Source: Bacteroidales bacterium
GTDB lineage: Bacteria; Bacteroidota; Bacteroidia; Bacteroidales; VadinHA17
Direction: 5' to 3'
DNA: 63,200 bases
Assembly: GCA_007132995.1 (NCBI GenBank)
Contig: SLNP01000009.1
Coordinates: 1-63,200 of the forward strand
Part shown: in pieces, positions 42,538 through 50,530 of the stretch
Layout of the letters: each line of letters starts with the position of its first letter
How positions within the stretch are numbered: position 1 is the stretch's first letter
Position numbers and translations under genes: made by a program
The notes under the pieces: model-generated
The model's database searches: none
Told to the model about the DNA's origin: nothing
What the model saw: the letters and a program-made list of their open reading frames with translations, nothing else

Positions 42538-43940
42538 CTCTCTCTCCTCTCTTTTTGTACCATCTCCCGTTCGCCCTTCAGCCTGGCGGTAATACCCACC
42601 TTGTACTTGTGGGGGTTACTGAATCTCTTGTACTCCGGTGGCAGATCTCTGATTCTGGTGGCACAGTACTCTGCCAGTTGTCGCAGATCATCCCCCTGCC
42701 CGGTGCGTACACCGTCTCTCATTACGGCCTTCAGAAGGGGCTCGCGGGTGCATTGGGCAACGCTCATGGATTTGGCGATATCGTAGGGGTCATATACCAT
42801 ATCTATATCACTCTCAGCCTCAATCGCCATAACATCTATGCCGCGCCACTCACCGCTGCCATAAGTTATTCTGTAAACCTGCTTGGCGCAGGGAATAGTT
42901 ATCTTCTCAATATTCTCCGTAAGCTTCATGCGAGGTTTACCTCCTGATACGGCCATCTTATAGACGCCATCGAAGGCGGCATCGGGGCTGCCCGTAACAA
43001 CACTGGTGCCGACACCAAAAATATCGATAGGAGCCCCCTGCTCCCTGAGACTCTTTACAATATATTCGTCAAGCTGGTTAGAGACAGCGATCTTTACCTG
43101 GTCAAGACCGGCATCATCAAGAGCCCTGCGGCTCTCTTTGGCCAGATACGCGAGATCGCCGCTGTCAAGCCTTATGCCTGCGAGGCTCTCTCCCCGCTCT
43201 CTCATCTCGAGGCCTACCTTTACAGCATTGGGAATACCGCTTCTGAGGGTGTCGTAGGTATCAACCAGCAGTACGGTGCTGTCGCCGTGCGTTGCCGCAT
43301 AATCTCTGAAGGCGGTAAGCTCATCGTCATAACCCTGAATAAAGCTGTGCGCCATGGTGCCCGATACCGGAATGCCAAAATCGATGGCAGCACGCACATT
43401 GCTTGTCGCATCAAACCCTCCTATTAAGGCTGCCCTTGAGGCATAATAGCCTGCCGGCCCGGGGGCGCGGCGCAGCCCAAAATCAACCAGCCGGCAATCT
43501 CCTGCGCTCTGCCTGATTCTGGATGCCTTGGTGGCAATTAACGACTGATAGTTTACAATATTAAGCAGTAGTGTCTCAATAATCTGAGTCTCTGCCAAAG
43601 TGCCTTCAACACGCATAACCGGTGCGGAAGGGAATACCACCTCTCCCTCGTGGCAACTGTAAATGGTTCCACCGAAACTAAAATCAGCCAGATAGTTAAG
43701 AAACTTCTGGTCAAACCCCTGCTTTTTCAGGAAACTGAGCTCATCAGCCCTGAAGCGCAGACCTTCAATAGCCTGAAGCGCTGTCGCGAGGCCGGCAAAA
43801 ACGGCATAACCACCTGCGAAGGGAAGTTTGCGGAAGAAGTAGTCGAACAGAGCCCTCTCGCTGGCATCCCTTTTCAGATACAGGGTTTGTGACATGGTAA
43901 GCTGATAGAGATCGGTATATGTGCCGCTATAATCGATCAT
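42534..43940 (-). CDS. pncB: Nicotinate phosphoribosyltransferase
   Basis: The 468-residue enzyme makes nicotinate mononucleotide from nicotinate, PRPP and ATP. TDLYQLTMSQTL at the N-terminus, the catalytic-His region SGTMAHSFIQGY, RLDSGDLAYLAK and DIFGVGTSVVTGSPDAAFDGVYK are diagnostic. Both gene junctions are ATGA overlaps: the upstream one with the macrodomain gene (43937-43940), the downstream one with pncA. Confidence 0.96.
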   Translation of the reverse strand: MIDYSGTYTDLYQLTMSQTLYLKRDASERALFDYFFRKLPFAGGYAVFAGLATALQAIEGLRFRADELSFLKKQGFDQKFLNYLADFSFGGTIYSCHEGEVVFPSAPVMRVEGTLAETQIIETLLLNIVNYQSLIATKASRIRQSAGDCRLVDFGLRRAPGPAGYYASRAALIGGFDATSNVRAAIDFGIPVSGTMAHSFIQGYDDELTAFRDYAATHGDSTVLLVDTYDTLRSGIPNAVKVGLEMRERGESLAGIRLDSGDLAYLAKESRRALDDAGLDQVKIAVSNQLDEYIVKSLREQGAPIDIFGVGTSVVTGSPDAAFDGVYKMAVSGGKPRMKLTENIEKITIPCAKQVYRITYGSGEWRGIDVMAIEAESDIDMVYDPYDIAKSMSVAQCTREPLLKAVMRDGVRTGQGDDLRQLAEYCATRIRDLPPEYKRFSNPHKYKVGITARLKGEREMVQKERRER

Positions 43941-44461
43941 AACATATCGCTGAAAGCCTCTTGAAATACCTTAAGGTCATCGGGCGAAAATAGTACCATC
44001 CGTACCAGCCTGACATGTCTTAGACGGGGTATGATTTCCGCTATGGCACCTGCAGCAACTGTAGCAGCCGGGCCCATCGGATAACCAAATATTCCTGTTG
44101 AGATGGCGGGGAAAGCCACAGACCTGCATCTTTTCTCATCTGCCAGCAGCAGTGAGTTTTTGTAGCAGTTGGCAAGAAGGCGTTCTGAAGGCAGATCGCG
44201 TTCATATACCGGCCCCAGTGTGTGAATAACAAAGTTGTTGAGCAGATTATGGCCACCGGTAATGACTGCCTCGCCGGGCTTAATGGGGGCTTTAGCGCTG
44301 CACTCCTCAGCCAGTCCGGGGCCGGCGGCGCGGTGAATGGCACCTGCCACACCTCCACCTGGCAGCAGTCGTGCGTTGGCGGCATTTACAACCGCATCTA
44401 TTCCAGGCTGATCGGTAATATCACCTGTAATGCATTCGATTGTGACGCTCTTTTTTCCCAT
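43937..44461 (-). CDS. Macrodomain ADP-ribose/O-acetyl-ADP-ribose deacetylase (YmdB-like)
   Basis: This 174-residue macrodomain has the MacroD-type signature AVVNAANARLLPGGGVAGAIHRAAG and the second loop PAISTGIFGYPMG. Such enzymes remove acetyl from O-acetyl-ADP-ribose or ADP-ribose from proteins. The ATG at 44461 is chosen; a TTG at 44494 would add 11 residues and lies upstream of a possible -7 box (TATCTTTA). As first gene of the unit ahead of pncB and pncA, it may return ADP-ribose to NAD metabolism. Confidence 0.93.
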   Translation of the reverse strand: MGKKSVTIECITGDITDQPGIDAVVNAANARLLPGGGVAGAIHRAAGPGLAEECSAKAPIKPGEAVITGGHNLLNNFVIHTLGPVYERDLPSERLLANCYKNSLLLADEKRCRSVAFPAISTGIFGYPMGPAATVAAGAIAEIIPRLRHVRLVRMVLFSPDDLKVFQEAFSDML

Positions 44462-44524
44462 CGCATAAAGATAAATGTAGTGGTCTGAGCGCAATTTAAG
44501 CTAAAATGAGCGGAATACAAAAGG

Positions 44525-44545
44525 GTGCGAGCGTAAGCGAGCACC
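44525..44545 (+). repeat. Minimal GCGAGC repeat unit
   Basis: GTGCGAGCGTAAGCGAGCAC between the macrodomain and acr3 genes matches the core (GCGAGCG..AGCGAGC) of the interspersed repeats at 21.4, 45.7, 60.8 and 62.7 kb. Confidence 0.5.
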
Positions 44546-44551
44546 TACCCA

Positions 44552-45610
44552 TTAATACCTCCTCCTGTTGGCAAAAGCCACCAGCGAAAGCATAACGGGA
44601 ACCTCAACCAGAACGCCAACGACCGTTACCAATGCAGCGGGTGACTGCAGCCCGAAGAGCGCAATGGCCACCGCCACGGCAAGCTCAAAGAAATTACTGG
44701 CACCGATCATAGCCGCAGGTGCGCAGACGGCATGACTCAGTTTCAGCTTCCTGCCTCCGTACCATGCCACGAAAAAGATAAAATAGGTCTGTATTACCAG
44801 CGGAACCGCAGCAAGAACTATTATAAGCGGGTTATTAATGATATTCTGTCCCTGAAAAGCAAAGAGCAGCACCAGTGTCACCAGAAGCGCAACTATACTT
44901 ACTGGCTTCAGGCGAGGCAGAAAGACTCCCTTAAACCACTCTATCCCCCTCCTGCGCAACAGAATACGCTGGGTAATTACCCCCGCAACCAGGGGCACCA
45001 CAACAAAAATCACCACACTGGCCACAAGGGTATCATAAGGTATAGTTACATCGGTAATACCAAGCAGCAGGCCCACTATGGGCACAAACGCTACCAGTAT
45101 AATAAGGTCATTCACTGATACCTGCACCAAGGTATAATTGGGGTCTCCATTTGTGAGGTACGACCAGACAAAAACCATGGCAGTACAGGGGGCAGCCCCT
45201 AGTATTATAGCACCTGCAATATACTCACCGGCCATCGACGGATCGATCCATGCAGAGTAGATCTTCGAAAAGAAGATCCAGGCGAAAAAGGCCATCGTGA
45301 AAGGCTTTACCGCCCAGTTTATAATAAGCGTCCATACTACCCCCCGGGGTCTCTTGCTAATCTGCCTTATGCTCCCAAAATCGACCTGCAGCATCATTGG
45401 ATATATCATAAGCCAGATCAGTATTGCAACCGGTATGTTGACACGCGCAATCTCCCACCGGCTTATCACCTCAATACCATCACCGAAAACAAGGCCCAGA
45501 ATAACCCCGGCAATAATGCCAAGGGCAACCCAGACCGTCAGGTACTTCTCAAAAAGTCCGATCTTCTTTGCCGAAGCAGGCTCACCACCTTTTTGCACTC
45601 TCTCAGTCAT
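44552..45610 (-). CDS. acr3: Arsenite efflux permease, ACR3 type
   Basis: The 352-residue, ten-helix carrier has the conserved cysteine Cys142 in GAAPCTAMVFVWS, MMLQVDFGSI, and a second-half segment APAAMIGASNFFELAVA. These are diagnostic of ACR3, which extrudes arsenite with the proton gradient. It is the last gene of arsR-arsC-acr3; a repeat insertion of about 80 bp separates it from arsC. Confidence 0.95.
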   Translation of the reverse strand: MTERVQKGGEPASAKKIGLFEKYLTVWVALGIIAGVILGLVFGDGIEVISRWEIARVNIPVAILIWLMIYPMMLQVDFGSIRQISKRPRGVVWTLIINWAVKPFTMAFFAWIFFSKIYSAWIDPSMAGEYIAGAIILGAAPCTAMVFVWSYLTNGDPNYTLVQVSVNDLIILVAFVPIVGLLLGITDVTIPYDTLVASVVIFVVVPLVAGVITQRILLRRRGIEWFKGVFLPRLKPVSIVALLVTLVLLFAFQGQNIINNPLIIVLAAVPLVIQTYFIFFVAWYGGRKLKLSHAVCAPAAMIGASNFFELAVAVAIALFGLQSPAALVTVVGVLVEVPVMLSLVAFANRRRY

Positions 45611-45699
45611 CTCTTCCTTGTTTTTGTGTTAATATTCATCGCTTACTCTTGCTACTATCCTGCCGCTATACTGAACCGCGGTCCGTTTTTAGCCCTATT

Positions 45700-45778
45700 C
45701 TGCGAGCTGCGTCAGCAGCGAGCCCACGCCATATGCCTGCGAGCGTTAGCGAGCAGAGGCGGCGCCAGCCCGCTCCCA
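45700..45778 (+). repeat. Interspersed GCGAGC-type repeat, copy B (inside the ars operon)
   Basis: CTGCGAGCTGCGTCAGCAGC, GAGCCC, one ATGCC unit, GCGAGCGTTAGCGAGC and GAGGCGGCGCCAGCC repeat the order seen at 21.35-21.43 kb, but with the terminator hairpin disrupted (CCCGCTCCC). It lies between acr3 and arsC, where an intact terminator would block acr3 expression. Confidence 0.7.
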
Positions 45779-45782
45779 TGCG

Positions 45783-46205
45783 CTACTGTGCCCTAATCTC
45801 ATCACTATAAAGCCGCCAGAATGCCTCCCTGATCTCATCCCGCACCCTTATAAACTCACTCCATATAAACTCCTCCGTTCCAATGACATGTGACGGATCA
45901 TCAAAGCCTATGTGAAGCCTCTTCTTTACCTTACCCATAAACACCGGGCAATTTTCGTTCGCGCCACCACAGACTGTTATCACATAATCCCACTCCTCAT
46001 CAAGGTATTTCTCTACCCCATCGGAGGTGTGATGACTGATATCAATACCCACATCTTTCATCGCCTCAACAGCCTTCCTATTAAGCTGCCCGGAAGCCTC
46101 AGTGCCGGCCGACCTCACGGTGAGACTCTTATCGAACGACTGCAAAAAGCCGTGAGCCATCTGACTACGGCAGGAGTTACCAGTGCATAATATAAGTACT
46201 TTCAT
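45783..46205 (-). CDS. arsC: Arsenate reductase, thioredoxin-coupled (LMW-phosphatase fold)
   Basis: This 140-residue enzyme reduces arsenate to arsenite. The phosphate loop C7-TGNSC-R13 and the relay cysteines C79 and C86 (VCGGANENC) match the spacing of S. aureus ArsC C10/C82/C89, so it should use thioredoxin. RSAGTEASG and the GFDDPSHVIG region complete the family. It feeds arsenite to acr3. It lies 18 nt downstream of arsR. Confidence 0.95.
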   Translation of the reverse strand: MKVLILCTGNSCRSQMAHGFLQSFDKSLTVRSAGTEASGQLNRKAVEAMKDVGIDISHHTSDGVEKYLDEEWDYVITVCGGANENCPVFMGKVKKRLHIGFDDPSHVIGTEEFIWSEFIRVRDEIREAFWRLYSDEIRAQ

Positions 46206-46223
46206 CTCTCTCTATGTTATGCT

Positions 46224-46595
46224 TTAACAATACGCCTCTTCTGTATCAATGCGCGAAAGTAGCTCTTCAGAAGCTACTTTTAATGCTTTAATACCCGATG
46301 GGCTGAGACAGTAGTTCTTCCTCACACCCTCAACCGTACCTTTTATCAGCCCGGCACCACGCAGTTCTTTAAGGTGCTGACCAACAGTGGTACGACTTAG
46401 CGGAAGCTCACCGGCAACATCACCGGTCATACAGCTCTCCATCTCCGACAGATGGTACAAAATGGCAAGCCGGGCCGGATGTGCAAGCGCCTTGAAAAGG
46501 CTTGCCTGTCTGTACAGTCTATCGCTGAATCCGGCTTTCAATTCTTCCCCAACAAGGGTATCGCCGCTACTCTTAATTCTGCTCATAAGAATCAT
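46224..46595 (-). CDS. arsR: ArsR-family metalloregulatory repressor
   Basis: The roughly 123-residue winged-helix protein (LFKALAHPARLAILYHL, then LSRTTVGQHLKELRGAGLIKG) is the expected arsenite-released repressor of this operon. One cysteine is in MESCMTGD before the recognition helix, others in NYC and the terminal AYC, so an arsenite site could be made from these; it is not the classic CVC of E. coli ArsR. The start is at 46595; ATG at 46586 is also possible and GTG at 46610 less so. Its promoter carries two operator copies. Confidence 0.93.
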   Translation of the reverse strand: MILMSRIKSSGDTLVGEELKAGFSDRLYRQASLFKALAHPARLAILYHLSEMESCMTGDVAGELPLSRTTVGQHLKELRGAGLIKGTVEGVRKNYCLSPSGIKALKVASEELLSRIDTEEAYC

Positions 46596-46614
46596 TTTTT
46601 TTGAGTGCACTGAT

Positions 46615-46666
46615 ATTATGACGCAAATTTACGACATATGTTCAATTATGACGCAAATTTACGACA
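46615..46666 (-). promoter_or_regulatory. Duplicated ArsR operator overlapping -7 boxes
   Basis: A 22-bp sequence with core ACGCAAATTTACGACA occurs twice without change, at 46615-46636 and 46645-46666, exactly 30 bp apart. Each core is a near-palindrome (CG-AAATTT-CG). On the minus strand each reads TAAATTTG (46624-46631 and 46654-46661), an exact -7 box. The TTTG of the distal copy also sits about 22 nt upstream of the proximal -7 box, where a -33 element would be. Confidence 0.75.
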
Positions 46667-46846
46667 CTTTTTTACCAAAACAGAGTAGCTGACCGAACAC
46701 CGGGCAGGCGCACAGATTTGCAAAGAGAGGAGTTCATCCTCTTTTCCGGCTTGCATATAACCACATTGAACAGGCTAAAACCGCCATCCGGAGGGAAAAA
46801 AGGGGCACCCATAAAGATACTCTTCAATCTGGCAGAGGCTATCTGC

Positions 46847-46854
46847 TACTTTTG
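46847..46854 (+). promoter_or_regulatory. -7 box for the TonB receptor (TACTTTTG)
   Basis: Exact TAnnTTTG match 90 nt before the ATG at 46944. The rest of the 348-nt gap to arsR holds only the ars operators. Confidence 0.55.
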
Positions 46855-46943
46855 CAACCTGAAAGCTACCCTGACAACATGGCTGAGGCGACCTGCCGCC
46901 CCACAGACCGGGTGGCAAACAGTAAACAGATAAAAATGAGAAT

Positions 46944-49307
46944 ATGAATCTTATAAAAACGGCAATAACGGCCATTCTGCTTATTATCATAACCGGGCCG
47001 GCTCCTGCGCAGGAGCTTACCCAGACCCTGCGCGGCAAAGTTGTTGACGCCTTCACCGGACTACCCCTTCCGGGGGCCGCCGTGGTCATAAAAAACAGCG
47101 ATCCGGTAAGAGGCGTCGGCACCGATCGCGATGGCAATTTCCGGTTCAGCAATATGCCGCTGGGGCGGGTCGATATAACAATAAGCTCTATCGGTTACAG
47201 ACCTGTCACAATGAACAACCTGCTTCTCACATCAGGGCGGGAGCTGGTTCTTGAGATAAGGCTTGAAGAGCAGGCCCATTCGATAGATGAGGTAGTGGTT
47301 CGCCCGGAAATCCGTAAAGATATCCCCTCTAACGAGATGGCCCTTGTCAGCGCCCGCTCATTCACCATAGACGAAACAGAGAGGTATGCCGGCAGCCTCG
47401 GCGACCCGTCGCGCATGGCCACTAACTTCGCAGGAGTGGTATCGGTAAACGATCAGCGCAACGATATAGTTATCAGAGGCAACTCACCCATCGGTCTGCT
47501 ATGGCGACTGGAGGGTATTGAGATACCCAATCCCAACCATTTCGGATCGCTTGGTTCGACCGGCGGACCGGTAAGCATGCTCAACAACAATCAGCTGGCC
47601 AACTCCGATTTCTACACCTCAGCCTTCCCAGCAGAATTTGGTAACGCCCTTTCAGGTGTTTTCGACCTGCGGCTGCGCAACGGCAACAATGAGCGTCACG
47701 AATTCACCGGTCAGATGGGATTTAACGGCTTTGAGCTTGGTGCCGAGGGGCCCTTCTCAGAAGAGAGCCGCGCATCATATATGGTAAATGGTCGCTACAG
47801 CACCCTCGAGGTGCTCCATGCCCTCGGCATGAACTTCGGCACCGGTGCGGCTATACCCAAATACAAAGATTTGTCGCTCAAGCTCAACTTCCCAACCAGA
47901 AATGGACGCATATCGTTTTTTGCACTTGGCGGTGACAACAACATAGCGATGCTCGACAGCGAAGGCGATGAGGCGCAGTACGGATTTTCAGGTACCGATC
48001 TCTACTACCGTAACCGCATGGGCGTGGCTGCCCTTACATGGGTAAGACATCTGCCGGGCGATGCACGGCTTACAACAACAGTTGCAGCATCGGGAATAGA
48101 GGGCGGTGCCGACATATACGAGCTCTCAAACGGCGATCGTGCCAGATCAATTGAAGAGATTCTGTACGAGGTAAAACAGACCCTTACTGCAAAGTACAGC
48201 CGCCGCTTCAACTCACGCAACTACCTCAACAGCGGGGTAATTTACGACCACTTCAGCGTTAAATATTATGGAGAATTCTACAGCGAAAGCCGCGACCAAT
48301 ATTTCCACTATCTCAATTCAAGGGGGAACACAAGCCTTGCAAGGCTTTTTGCAGAGTGGCAGCACAAATTCAACGACCAGCTCACACTAAGCACCGGTAT
48401 TCACTCATCATACCTCTTCCTTAACGGCAGTTATGCCGTTGAACCCCGCACAGGCATTAAGTGGGAGTTTCGTCCCGGCCGCTCTGTAAGTCTCGGTGCC
48501 GGTATGCATAGCCAGACGCAGATGAAGGGCGTCTACTTCTCTCAGCGCCTGGTCGATACCCTTAACATGGAGTATGAGCTTACAAACCGCGACCTTGACC
48601 TCACGCGCAGTCTGCATCTGGCAGCATCTTACCACCATATGCTGGGTCACGAACACAGGCTAAAGGCCGAAATATATTACCAGAAACTCTATAATGCCCC
48701 CGTAGCAGCATCGCGACCCGAATTCTCAATACTCAGTCAGGGCGCAGGCTTCAACTTCACGGTATTCGACTACATGGAAAACAGCGGCGAGGGAAAGAAT
48801 ATGGGTGTTGAACTCACCCTTGAAAGATTCCTTAACCAGGGTTTCTACTACCTCTTCACCGCCTCACTCTTCGACTCACGGCAAAGAGGATATGACGGCA
48901 TATGGCGCAACTCCGCCTTCAATAACCGATTTGTCTTCAATGTACTGGCAGGTTATGAATGGAAGCTGGGTAGCAGTTCGCTGCTGTCGGTCGATCTGAA
49001 GACGGTTTATGCCGGCGGTAACCGCTACCTTGAGATAGACGCAGAGCGATCGCTGCAGGAGGAGGGCACACGCTACAAATGGGACGAGGCCTACTCTAAA
49101 CAGTATCCCAACTACTTCCGGCTTAACGGCAGGATTACCTTCCGCCTTAACAGACCGGGACATAATCATGAGTGGGGAGTCGATCTGCAGAATATCACCA
49201 ACCACCAGAATATCTTCACCCAAAACTGGAACAGCGACAGCGAAGAGATATCAACCTCCTATCAGATGGGATTTATGCCTATGATGACCTACCGGATACA
49301 TTTCTGA
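46944..49307 (+). CDS. TonB-dependent outer-membrane receptor with carboxypeptidase-regulatory-like domain
   Basis: The 787-residue receptor has a signal peptide (to about 22, APAQE), a CarboxypepD_reg-like domain (about 28-110: LRGKVVDAFTGLPLPGAAVVI, DGNFRFSNMPLG), a plug domain (about 130-235, with NDIVIRGNSPIGLLWRLEGIEIPNPNHFG) and a 22-strand-type barrel ending in Phe. No SusD gene follows, so it is not a standard polysaccharide-utilisation pair. The ligand is unknown; divergent placement from the ars operon does not show arsenic control. Confidence 0.9.
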   Translation: MNLIKTAITAILLIIITGPAPAQELTQTLRGKVVDAFTGLPLPGAAVVIKNSDPVRGVGTDRDGNFRFSNMPLGRVDITISSIGYRPVTMNNLLLTSGRELVLEIRLEEQAHSIDEVVVRPEIRKDIPSNEMALVSARSFTIDETERYAGSLGDPSRMATNFAGVVSVNDQRNDIVIRGNSPIGLLWRLEGIEIPNPNHFGSLGSTGGPVSMLNNNQLANSDFYTSAFPAEFGNALSGVFDLRLRNGNNERHEFTGQMGFNGFELGAEGPFSEESRASYMVNGRYSTLEVLHALGMNFGTGAAIPKYKDLSLKLNFPTRNGRISFFALGGDNNIAMLDSEGDEAQYGFSGTDLYYRNRMGVAALTWVRHLPGDARLTTTVAASGIEGGADIYELSNGDRARSIEEILYEVKQTLTAKYSRRFNSRNYLNSGVIYDHFSVKYYGEFYSESRDQYFHYLNSRGNTSLARLFAEWQHKFNDQLTLSTGIHSSYLFLNGSYAVEPRTGIKWEFRPGRSVSLGAGMHSQTQMKGVYFSQRLVDTLNMEYELTNRDLDLTRSLHLAASYHHMLGHEHRLKAEIYYQKLYNAPVAASRPEFSILSQGAGFNFTVFDYMENSGEGKNMGVELTLERFLNQGFYYLFTASLFDSRQRGYDGIWRNSAFNNRFVFNVLAGYEWKLGSSSLLSVDLKTVYAGGNRYLEIDAERSLQEEGTRYKWDEAYSKQYPNYFRLNGRITFRLNRPGHNHEWGVDLQNITNHQNIFTQNWNSDSEEISTSYQMGFMPMMTYRIHF

Positions 49308-49347
49308 TTAACAATTAAATGGGGTGTTGGCGCCCGTGTCAGAATAT

Positions 49348-49387
49348 GGTTATGCGGTTATGCGGTTATTCGGTTATGCGGTTATCT
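49348..49387 (+). repeat. 8-bp tandem repeat (GGTTATGC)n
   Basis: Five contiguous 8-mers: GGTTATGC, GGTTATGC, GGTTATTC, GGTTATGC, GGTTATCT. The last two units recur at 52911-52926 as the start of the 124-bp direct repeat. Confidence 0.75.
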
Positions 49388-49495
49388 GATTATTGTTGAG
49401 GAGTTGAGGAGTTTAGTGTGCTCGTTTCACTTTGTTTTAATACATCGAACAGACAAACCCAGTGCCATTGGAGCAGGATTAAGCTCTGCGAAACT
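49372..49495. repeat. 124-bp direct repeat, left copy
   Basis: It matches 52911-53034 with about ten differences and no gaps. It includes the last 22 codons of the FISUMP gene plus its downstream DNA. Together the two copies bound a 3.4-kb islet of four minus-strand genes. Confidence 0.85.
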
Positions 49496-50020
49496 TAGTG
49501 AAGGACTCATATAGAGATGTCGTGCTGATGGGGATTGCATACCGCTGTAAGATGTCGATGTCCACCAAAACCCCAAAAGGTCGCCATCATCAAAGCCATA
49601 GGCTGGTGCATACTTCCCACCCGGTAAGGCAGCAAAACCAAACTGATCTGTCCCATTACCATTCTTCTGCCAGCCATCTGCCGCCTTCAGCATTAAAGCA
49701 GGTCGGCTACCAGCATGATTAAGCAACTCCTTAAAATCTTCATATGAAGGTAAGCGCCAACCGGCAGGACAAACTGTCTGGGCACTGTTCCAATCGTACA
49801 AATATCCATATTTCTCGACATATGCATCCCTGTTCCTATAGGACCAATAGAGTCCATCATCAGGTTTCCATGCAAGGTTTTCAGCCATCCAAACCTGCTC
49901 TCCTATCTCAACCCATTTGTATTCATTACCATCTCTCTGGTCAGTAAAAGTGCCTGTAGACTGAGCACCTGCAACAGAAAGGAGGCTAATTCCAATAATA
50001 AGCATAAGTAACTTTTTCAT
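49427..50020 (-). CDS. FISUMP-domain exported protein
   Basis: The 197-residue protein has a signal peptide (to about 19, AGAQ) and one Fibrobacter-succinogenes-major-paralogous-type domain: FTDQRDGNEYKWVEIGEQVWMAENLAW, WNSAQTVCPAGWRLPSYEDFKEL, FWWTSTSYS and the closing LSVRCIK. The domain is common in Bacteroidota surface proteins, with no known enzymatic role. It is the most downstream gene of the islet; its 3' end is duplicated 3.5 kb away. Confidence 0.85.
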   Translation of the reverse strand: MKKLLMLIIGISLLSVAGAQSTGTFTDQRDGNEYKWVEIGEQVWMAENLAWKPDDGLYWSYRNRDAYVEKYGYLYDWNSAQTVCPAGWRLPSYEDFKELLNHAGSRPALMLKAADGWQKNGNGTDQFGFAALPGGKYAPAYGFDDGDLLGFWWTSTSYSGMQSPSARHLYMSPSLSFAELNPAPMALGLSVRCIKTK

Positions 50021-50149
50021 AAATCATCAATTTCATTTAATATAATAAGCAGAAATCACACACAAAGGCAGCTGAATTCTAACGAAGTTGAAAAGTGTGG
50101 TGCGCACAAATAATAGTTTGCACGCACCACATATTTCAAACAATCATGA

Positions 50150-50458
50150 CTAATGCTGTTCAGGATTACAGATAGGACAAGTCTCCTCTTCACATGGATT
50201 ATCAGGACTGCACTGATAAGCTATGTCTTGAGAGCCCATATCATCTGGAGTCCACTTTCCGCAACACACATTAGGTGCAAACAACCGCCAAAGTGTTTTG
50301 TAATAGTTGTCATTTGCTACTTCACATTGAGGACCTAGACACTCTCCGCTAGGCCCATCTCCTCCTGCTGGCTGTGCCATTGCAGGAGTAATAGAGCTTG
50401 ACAACAGAAATATGAAAACCGTTGTCAGGGCGATTAAAGAATAGATCGATTTCTTCAT
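50150..50458 (-). CDS. Cys-rich secreted microprotein
   Basis: This 102-residue product has a clear signal peptide (MKKSIYSLIALTTVFIFLL, cleavage near AMA-QP), leaving about 74 residues with eight cysteines (GEC, PQC, VCC, YQC, NPC, ETC, PIC). Small exported peptides of this general kind (for example the NVEALA family) sit beside 6-bladed propeller genes in Bacteroidota, but the NVEALA motif itself is absent, so no family is assigned. It lies 72 nt downstream of the propeller gene. Confidence 0.7.
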   Translation of the reverse strand: MKKSIYSLIALTTVFIFLLSSSITPAMAQPAGGDGPSGECLGPQCEVANDNYYKTLWRLFAPNVCCGKWTPDDMGSQDIAYQCSPDNPCEEETCPICNPEQH

Positions 50459-50530
50459 AAATAATTCATTTTTAAGTTAACCATATATATAGGACGTCCG
50501 TTATCTATATAAGGTTATCAAATTGGAATG

